Assembly (NCBI GenBank): GCA_037176845.1
Contig: JAYKXP010000154.1
Location: 39,690-103,689 of the forward strand
Length of the DNA: 64,000 bases
Direction: 5' to 3'
From: Paramarasmius palmivorus
Lineage: Eukaryota > Basidiomycota > Agaricomycetes > Agaricales > Marasmiaceae
The position numbers were made by a program, and so were the translations under genes. Under the pieces are notes generated by a model, which was not told the origin of the DNA, made no database searches, and worked only from the letters and a program-made list of their open reading frames with translations. Each line of letters opens with the position of its first letter. Within the stretch, counting starts at the first letter, position 1. Below, in pieces: positions 56,230 to 64,000 of the stretch.

Positions 56230-59200
56230 TCAATCATCTACCCTTCTGCCATTTGGCTTCCAAGATCCCCACCTGTTTAAATGGGGGCTCAATGGGAGAT
56301 CATCACCGCCGGGATCCTCCTTGACTTGCGTAGAATTATCTGGAGGTGCTAGAGCAGAGCCTATAGGTACTTGTGGTAGGAACTGCGGAGGGACTGGCAA
56401 CGCATTCAAATACTGCTCAATGTAACTCAGGGTCCTTAAAGAGAAGGGTTTTGCCTCGGGATTGTGAGGGGAGCTGTTCTGGCAGGAATGGGGGGGAGAG
56501 GTTATGTTTGCACGGAAGCCAAAGAACAACCCCGACCGTGCAAAACCGAGAAGAACATCGACTCAACCTTCACCTGGTGTTGGATGGGGTATTGGAGGAG
56601 CCAGGCTGGGTAGGGGTAGCTGAACGAGAAATAGGGTGGTGGAGCACCTGGTGTCACAGGGCTTCGGGAGGTCCTGAAGGCTAAATGATGTCTGCTGAGG
56701 GGGCATAGTAGATAGTGGTGTTGTGGTGGCCTCTGTAGCGAAGGGGGACAGGTGTCGGAGGGTTTCGGCGGTTTTAGCCCTTCGTAGGCTTTGTTGTGTA
56801 TGTTTGCTCTCTTTCCTAGAGTGATACCTATGAGCTCGATAGTCTTGCGCTGAGAATGAGCAGTGAACGTACCCTGGTAGGAGCAGCTTGTCCACCAGCG
56901 TTCTGCGCCGGGAAAACCCCTTTGTTAGTATAGGAAATAACAATGGGGGTGGTGTGGAATTTTTTCTCGGTACTGGATGACGCTGTACCGAGTGACGGTG
57001 TGCATGCTTGCGGGGGGTGGAGAAGGTGGTGATGTTGGGTATGGGGGCGTGGATGAGGTCGGTCTCTTTTTGACAACAGCTGAGTATACGGCGGTGCTTT
57101 AGGTCGTGGGGCAGTGGTTTGGAGAGAAAGGGATGGATGTCACCCCGATCGTCACCGGCGTACTAAATGGGGGGCTATGTTCCTTGAGGAGTGTGCCATG
57201 GTAAGCGAGTAGCACAAGATATTTTCTAAGAAACAGAGGAAGATCAAGGGGCATCGCAACACGGGTGACGGAGTCGTGAGGATTGAACAGTGAAGATATG
57301 GGAGAACATGATCTTTGTTTCACTTTTGTGTGGACCGCTGGGGTAGAGGAGGAGGAGGATTGGCGTAATGGAGGATTTAGGGAGGGTTTCATCAAGTTCT
57401 CCATCCAAATTATAAAGGGCATATTCTGTGGACTCGTTGGTCTGGGGTGTGCCAGTCTTCAAACGGAGTGTGAACCAATGTTAACATTTTGGAGGGCGGG
57501 GAAAGATTCTTTGGTGAAGGTATATTGTGTGTGAAATCCTGGGGTCGTCAGAACAAAGACTCAGGTTTTCCTGCAAAAATGACTCACGGCAAAGAGAGAG
57601 ACAGGGTGAAAGCTGATGACGTCGGAAACTTTGTTGGGTTGTTTAAAAGAAGTTAAGGAATCGAAGTCAATCGTCGGGTGATTTTAGACGTTAAAGAAGC
57701 CTAGCATACAGCTAGGCCGATAACTACGAGTGTTATGTGGGATTGTTGGAGACCGGTCAGGCCACCTGGTGATAACATATTCTGGAATTTGCTATGTTGT
57801 TATGTATAGTGGACGTATGTGGGTGTTATGGGGGGCATTACAGTACGGATAGGGGTGCTTGAGGAAGATTAAAACTTTGTTGGATGTAGAGAGGGTGGGG
57901 GTTTTTAGTGTGGGTGCTGGTATATACACTAGTTCATATACATCATGTGGTTGCGTCGAAGGAAGAAAGGTTTTTTACATGTCGCGTGTTGGGGGCGTAT
58001 ATTCCACATTACAACTTTAGTGTAGCCTTGTCCGGATGTGAATGGCTGCTGACAATTGACGAACATAAGTGAACATACATAGTGCGAAGAAGAAGGGTAT
58101 TTGTTCGTTCAGCAAGAAGACGGGGCCACGGATATAAGGGACGACATGCAGAGGGACTGATATGTTACGGCCATACGTAGCTGCGCCATCGGAATTCTGG
58201 TGTTGGACTAGACAAAGCCTTCATCCTTGATGAGCAAGAAGGAAAGGAACCCTAAGGCACCCTTACCTCCTGAATTGGTTATCGAAAGGGGATGAATCCG
58301 GGGCGACTTAGTTCTGCCAGGGTAGCGTTTCCTTCCTGGTTGGATCGGATTTGGATGTGTGAAAATAAAAGGGATTTTCGCGCACATGGGAGGACGAGAA
58401 GGGGGGGTGCAGAAGGGGGTGTTGTAGGGAGGAGGAGTGATGGGGAGAAGAGATCTTGTAGCTATTTCGCAAAGAGTCGGGCAGAACTGAGACTCGACTT
58501 TCGCAAGCCAGTACGGAAGGTGGGGAGGTCCTCTTTCTGCCGTAGTTGCTAAAGGGGGATGGGGAGCTCGAGAAGATATCGTGACCGTAGGAGGGAGTGA
58601 GCAGGGGAAGAACGACTACGTGCATGAGATCGGTGGACCTCCCGAATCGAGCTTCTCTGGGCCGTCCCTACGGAATGAAAGGAGAAGGAAGAAGAAAGGA
58701 TCTCTCCTGCTTCGCCCTGAAAGCCTTTCCCTTCGTAAAGGTCAACTCGGCCTTCGCTGCCTTGTTGCTATCAGAAAGCGACTTCGATTCCTTTTCTATC
58801 TCCAACTTCCTCGCCTGAAGGTGCTGAACTTGGAATTCAAGCTCGTGATGCTCCTTCCTCATTTCGCAAATCGCCGTATATCGCCTATCCTGCTCAGCGT
58901 CGAGTGCACTCGAAAGCTCCTCCTCAAGCATCCTGACATGTTCGTTCATTCGATTCCGGGATGATTTGACGCTCATCAGCACCTCCCGACTCTTGACGAA
59001 GTCGAAGGGTTCTTCAGGTCCGGGAGCAGGAACAATCGGAGAGGCCGGCTGCACGTTATTGAGAGGAGGTGAAGATTGGTTCGGGCAAGGAGTTGGTGGG
59101 TATACAAGACTTGCAGGCGAGTCTGTCATTTCCACATCTGAGATAGCAGGATCCGCCAGTGGATATGAAGATCGTAATGTCGAATCAGAGGGCCTTAGCA

Positions 59201-60502
59201 CTCGATCTGGGGGTGGCGGTGTTTACGCGGTGAGGGGTGCGTTGCAGTTAGGGTTCCTTGTGCAGGGCGGGATGAGAGCGCGGGTGCGTTGGGGTTTGTA
59301 TCGAATGGGAACCTATTTTTCTTTCAGTGTTTTGACAATCGCAGTCTCGTCACAAAGACGCACCGATGCCCGACTCATGTTAACGTTAGAAGTCGAATCC
59401 CCCATAACAGAGTATTTTTCCTGCGGAAGTTTAAGTGAGTTCATCATTGAGCTTCTTTGTGTAGTGGTCGCAAAGGGGTTGGCGTGGGGCACCTCAGGGT
59501 GAGGCATGGGGGGGTGTGGAGAACTTTTAGATATCGGTACAGTCGCATGAATTGGATCCCGTTGGTAACTATACGCAAGCAGGGTAACCGGCTTAGTTTG
59601 AAAGGGGGGGGACGGTTAGAAATTGTCGTGGGGGGTATGGAAGCCCCGGGGTCCTTTGGATGGCTCTGACAGAAGGTATCTGGGGGTATCGTACCTATTG
59701 GGATGTCGAATAATGAGGGGAGAGTTCCACAGAAGTGTTTTTGTCGCGAATGGCCTATTAAAAGCACGAGTCAGCGATGAGTGGGTCAATTAACCAGGGG
59801 TGGAGGGTGTCAAACTGCGTACGCACGCCATCCGTAAGGACACCGTTTTACGATGGGCGAAACCAAACTATTGATTCTTTATCGTGGGGGTGATACCAGT
59901 AGAAGGAGAAGCGGTTTGGGTGGTGGAGGTGCAGATTGTAGAAGGATGTCTGGTTGGGCTTAGCGCCGTTTGTGGGGGGGAGGGGGCATAGTGATGGTGA
60001 AAAACAAATGAGCTCCATGGGGTTCGTGGGTACGAATGTGCACAGTTGGAGTGGTACTTCCCTGGTTGAAAAGGTGGGTTGTGCAGAGTATGATATACGA
60101 ATGTAATGTGGGGGTCTTAGGGTCAGATGCCAGTTTACATATTTTTGATCCCCCCCCCCCCCAACCCCCCCCCCCCCCCCCCCCCCCCGCCCCCCCCCCG
60201 GGCTTCGCGCGCGGCGGCGCGCTTCGCTGGGAACGCGCGCTACAGATTGGTACATGACACAGGCAAGATACTTCTGTGGAATGACATCCAGATGAATCGT
60301 TGATTACAGGCGTATTTCTTTCTCTATCACTATACAAAGGTTCCAGCTGAAGAGGAAGAATGATACCTAGTGATTCCGCGATTGTATGATACGTTGGGTC
60401 GGATTGAAGCGTACTTCGGAGGAGTGCCTCGTGTGCTGGGGGCAGACAGTCTTGGTCGGTGGAGGATCTGGGATAGGGATCCGTCCAGTTAAGACTCATC
60501 AA
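56230..60502 (-). other. Strand-skewed Pro/Ser-rich region with a coiled-coil exon, gene structure unresolved
   Basis: For about 4 kb the plus strand is rich in G/T and the minus strand reads as Pro/Ser/Thr/His-rich stretches in changing frames. The firmest part is 58668 to about 59225 on the minus strand: PSDSTLRSSYPLADPAISDV, SSPPLNNVQPASPIVPAPGP and a long coiled coil (NEHVRMLEEELSSALDAEQD, ELEFQVQHLQARKLEIEKES). A possible first exon starts at 60498 (MSLNWTDPYPRSSTDQD). The style, with Pro/Ser-rich modules and a coiled coil, recalls the MSKR family, but no MSKR start or clean phase-0 chain was found. Confidence 0.35.
60150..60240. repeat. Poly-C tract with adjoining CG-rich stretch
   Basis: About 50 nearly uninterrupted C's (60150-60199) are followed by a 40-nt segment made almost only of G and C (CGCGCGGCGGCGCGC and similar). 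Nothing else in the window approaches this composition. It may be real low-complexity DNA or an assembly or amplification artefact. Confidence 0.85.
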
Positions 60503-62347
60503 CCAGCGTCTCGGAGTTTTGGAGACTTCCCCTCGATCTACAGATTAAGAAGTCCCGCTGTTCTTGGGAGAAAGATAGAGCAGCGTACATGCTTGCATCG
60601 TCACGGTGGGTATCAGTCTGCCTAGGGGACACTAAGAGAAAGAGGATACTATGATGGATCATTACGAGGAACGAAGATGAGTTGCAAAATACTCACCTAT
60701 CGTGTCCATATGATCATCAATCAACGCGCCAGACGAGACGGTTATGTTTCATCCAACATGAGGCATATCTGGGTTCCGAGGGAACGTTAAGAGCGTGTTG
60801 AAAACGCAATGAAAACGACACACCTGAATAGCACAAGCCCTTGTACAGTCCCATCCAACCCCCAGCCCTCGTTGTACATCAATTCATCTTCCTGTAATCA
60901 GTCTTACCCTATCTTATCAAGTCTCGCCCTTTTTCGGGGGCACAACGAAATCGCAGGTGAAAGATAGTTGAAAGATGCGAAGAAGGGCATCGTGACTTGA
61001 CCGTGACCGCGTTACTTAGGATTTTGATCATTCGTCACCGTTTCTCACGCTTCCCAGCTTGTCCTCTCACCTCCATCTCCTCCATGTGGCACGCAGTAGC
61101 ATTCTTACGGCCCTCACGGTTTCATCGCAAGTATCGATTCCTCTATTTAGTCCAGTGAAACCAAATAGTAACACATAACCCTAGATCTACACTTACAGCG
61201 GGGAACTCCAGCGAAACTGACACCGAGGGCTCAGGGCACGGTGTACTATCTGTACCCCTATACACCGTGACGATCGTCTTCAAATGATTAATGGCTGCAG
61301 TCAAGCATCTTTGATATGCACGCATACCTCGGCACCGTAATCCTCATTGTTACTTCCTGCAAGCTGTCTGTCAAAGACTAGCGCTCAGCGCTCAAGAACA
61401 CTGGTGCCCGCCTCGTGCATGCCTTCTATTGATTAAAAAGTATACATGTCCTATCTTTAAAAGCACCCTTCTGCCCGCGTACTGAAGAGATTCTGGAGTG
61501 TCAACAACTTTGTCCAGGCCTCGGGATTCGACGAGAAAATGAAGATTGCTCATCTACTCCTTCTCTGCCTACATTCGATCACCTGGTCAAAGAGTTCACC
61601 CCCTCCATGGCCACAAAAGGGACCTGGATATTTCTACGGCCGCATACGCATCCCTCGGGGCTTTTGTCTCGTTGTTATGGATTTTATGGGATATTTAATC
61701 TGGGTGTCCCAATATCAAGTGTATGGTCACCGTGTATCTCTCACGGTTTTCGGGTTTCTTGATACATTGTTGGCTTACTCGGGACTAACTCCAAGACCAC
61801 AACGATGTCTCTCATTCTTCCCATTGGCCAACACAGGCACGTTACTTCGGTTCAACAGCTAAATTCATATAGTATTTAATATTTTTCATGAGCAGGCTCG
61901 AATGTTCTCCCGGTTACTTTTTCGATGGCAGACTGCAGTCGTCTGGGGTTCTACGCTCGATTTCTACTTTCTTACCCGTTGTTCGTCATGCTTCATAACA
62001 CACACGCGTCCTACAAGCCTATGGCCCATCTTCCTTCACGGCTATTCACAGACAATAAGGCGGATACAACGTGTAGCCATACCTACTTGTCGCAAAGAAG
62101 TCACGCCCGGTTTCGTCGTACGGTGCAAAGTGAGCGATCGTTCCTAGTATTCATATGGAAGTATTCTCAGATCAATGGAACGAGATCTAGGAGAGCAGTG
62201 ACTGCTTCGTGAGATTTGGCATTACTAACAAAGTCGGAATCAGCGTATGTAATCGAATTGACACCCGTGAATTAGCGTGGAACATTCAGGTAATAAGGCG
62301 GTCCTTTCCCTGTGGGCTCCCTTGTCCTCTCTTCCCCTTCAGACGGG
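60503..62347. other. Upstream region of the membrane protein gene, possible 5' exons
   Basis: A frame at 61539-61861 starts with a signal-like MKIAHLLLLCLHSITWS and carries hydrophobic text (GFCLVVMDFMGYLIWV). An acceptor at 62341-62342 directly precedes the downstream start. These could be 5' exons of that gene or remnants of another copy; no chain of exons could be phased. Confidence 0.3.
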
Positions 62348-63917
62348 ATGGCCCCCGTACACACCTTTCCCCTGTCAAAGGAGTTCGACACGCTCATCAA
62401 CTCAAACTTTTCCACGCCATACGATCCTGCAACGGGCGAATGTCTCAACATCAATGGGTGTAGGACAATCTTCGGAATTCTATGGAGCTGCGTTTCTGTG
62501 GTCTTAATTTGCACCTGGGTCGCTATCCATCCCGACGTCCCAAAAATTGAAACCCATCCCTTGGTCATGCTCTATCATAACCTCGAGCTCATGTTCGCAG
62601 CGCTCCTGTCGCCCGAACTTGTTATCCTTTGGGCCATGAGGCAGTGGTCGTATGCAACGAATATGATCAAGCGGAATCCTCTTAAACGTGAGTCCCAATT
62701 CGTTGCACACCAGAGTTGATTGTTCAGTCTGGATCAGAGCTTCATTGGGGGAAATCTCATGCATTCTTTATTCTGATGCGAGGATTGGTTGTGTATGAAG
62801 ACGGCCAATATCGCGAGATTCAGGTTTGCTGTTAACGCTTCTATATGGCATGCTGACACTCATTCGATGAAAACAGATAGATTCAACCCCGAATGATCAT
62901 GATAACGATGAAATACAATTTGTGAAACATAACCGTGGCAGCCAGGTATGCCCTTTCACCATCCTTGGGCCGGGGAGTTATTAACGCAAGTTGATTGTCC
63001 AGGATTCTCAGAAATGTTCTCTCGACGAACTTATTTCGCAAGGGAATCTCATATTGTCGGAATCCGAAGTCAGGGACAGAAGTCACGCCGACCTCTTCGC
63101 CAAACTCATCGCCTTGTTGCAGACCACTTGGTTTGTGGTGCAGGTTTTTGCTCGCGTAGCAGAAGGCCTTGCACTGAGCGAACTCGAGGTTCTTGCTTTG
63201 GGGTTTGCACTCCTCAACTTTGGGACGTTTTTCCTTTGGTGGAGCAAACCGCTTCGTGTCCAGTACCCTGTTCGCATCTTCCTGAGGAAGGAATCGGCGG
63301 ACCCTTCGTCCGGAAATAAGCAAAGTTTGTGCGAATGGATTCGAGAGGGAGTTCTTGCCCTTCTCAAGCATATATGGAACAAAGACACCAAAGGTTGGAA
63401 TTGGCCCCAGTGGATATCAATGTTGCTCATGCTTCCACTATATATGGGGTGGCGAATTTTTGGGATATGTGCCACCATGCTCGACGAGGATGTTGCTGAT
63501 ATTTGGAATTTGGACATCTCAAAGGTTTTATTTTCTTCAGCAGGCGAGCACGAGAAAGCACCACTTCGTCTTTACCTGCCCGTCTATCTCATTGCATTTG
63601 CATTCGGCGCTGTGCACTGTATCCCTTGGTTCTTCGAATTCCCTACCCACATTGAGCAGTGGTGTTGGCGTATCGCTGCTCTCATCGTCCTTGTCGCGCC
63701 GATTGCGACAGCCTTTGTTCATGTATATGGGAAAGTGCTAGCCCGACAGACTGGACCGCTCAAAACAGCAGTGTGGCTTAGCGCTCCTGTTATGTTCGGA
63801 TTATATGCTGCTGCGAGATGGACTCTCCTTGGTCTTGCCTTGCTGGCCTTGCGAGACCTTCCTCAAAGCGCTTTGCAGACTACACATTGGACCACTTTCA
63901 TACCTCACATAGGTTGA
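62348..63917 (+). CDS. Multi-pass fungal membrane protein
   Basis: Exons 62348-62687, 62738-62823, 62877-62945 and 63003-63917 give 1410 nt (469 aa) in phase. A soluble lead (MAPVHTFPLSKEFDTLINSN, GECLNINGCRT) is followed by TM1 (IFGILWSCVSVVLICTWVAI). Then come ELMFAALLSPELVILWAMRQW and a loop GKSHAFFILMRGLVVYEDGQ with an acidic patch. Further helices are at VLALGFALLNFGTFFLWW, ISMLLMLPLYMGWRIFGI, LYLPVYLIAFAFGAVHCIPW, IAALIVLVAPIATAFVHVYG and MFGLYAAARWTLLGLALLAL. The pattern is that of a large Agaricomycete-specific membrane protein family without assigned function. The true start may be further upstream, because an intron acceptor lies 6 bases before the ATG. Confidence 0.78.
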
Positions 63918-64000
63918 TACGAAATGATATGATTCTCTTCCTGACAAAGTATAGTACTTCAGAATAGTAACCTGTATACGCGGCACCTTGACACTCGAGT

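Noticed and set aside
1..64000. CRISPR arrays, prokaryotic operons, rRNA genes or LTR retroelements
   Set aside because: Looked for regular spaced repeats, ribosomal motifs, and reverse transcriptase or integrase motifs. None seen, and the intron-rich fungal character rules out the prokaryotic options.

Overview
The window reads as genomic DNA of a basidiomycete fungus, most likely an Agaricomycete. Genes are dense and split by many introns of about 45-60 nt with GT-AG (sometimes GC-AG) ends and CTNA-type branch sites. The gene families also fit: several divergent F-box/LRR-like genes, a fungal CAP/PR-1 protein, seven-TM and multi-TM fungal membrane proteins, a PUF protein, and small stand-alone SRA (YDG) proteins. 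Most genes had to be assembled by hand from exons, so joins quoted as in phase were checked by exon-length arithmetic and not by any search.

Layout. 0-1 kb: 3' end of an MFS sugar/quinate-type transporter. 2.7-3.4 kb: a weak hypothetical gene. 3.6-5.1 kb (-): F-box gene with one coding break. 5.7-6.6 kb (+): SRA-domain gene stopped by one nonsense codon. 7.3-8.4 kb (+): Tra2-like SR/RRM splicing factor. 8.9-9.4 kb: a TA-flanked MITE. 9.7-14.9 kb (+): three small single-TM proteins with PPxY tails, a tRNA-Glu(UUC) with a 6-nt intron, and the first 'MSKR' coiled-coil gene. 17.2-18.4 kb (-): F-box gene. 21.4-22.1 kb (+): secreted CAP protein.

22.3-36.0 kb is the most unusual part. Three SRA genes (two intact, one broken by a 13-nt deletion) lie interleaved with three more members of the same 'MSKR' family. 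That family has a short basic Ser/Pro N-terminus, a coiled coil, and long Ser/Thr/Pro-rich regions encoded by strings of tiny exons whose introns nearly all sit in phase 0. GC-AG introns are unusually frequent here. A seven-TM protein gene sits inside this block.

37.3-44.9 kb: an F-box gene, a DnaQ-type 3'-5' exonuclease with an RG-rich tail, a Thr-rich secreted protein, a decayed F-box relic and a small secreted protein. 47.5-50.7 kb (-): PUF RNA-binding protein. 53.4-55.0 kb (+): an intact epoxide hydrolase. 55.1-56.1 kb (-): F-box pseudogene. 56.2-60.5 kb: a strand-skewed, Pro/Ser-rich region with a coiled-coil exon on the minus strand and a poly-C tract. 62.3-63.9 kb (+): a multi-TM membrane protein.

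The best candidate for something undescribed is the interleaved SRA / 'MSKR modular-exon' cluster: a modified-cytosine reader family beside a coiled-coil, low-complexity family that appears to evolve by duplicating symmetric exons. Any functional link between the two is inference from position only.
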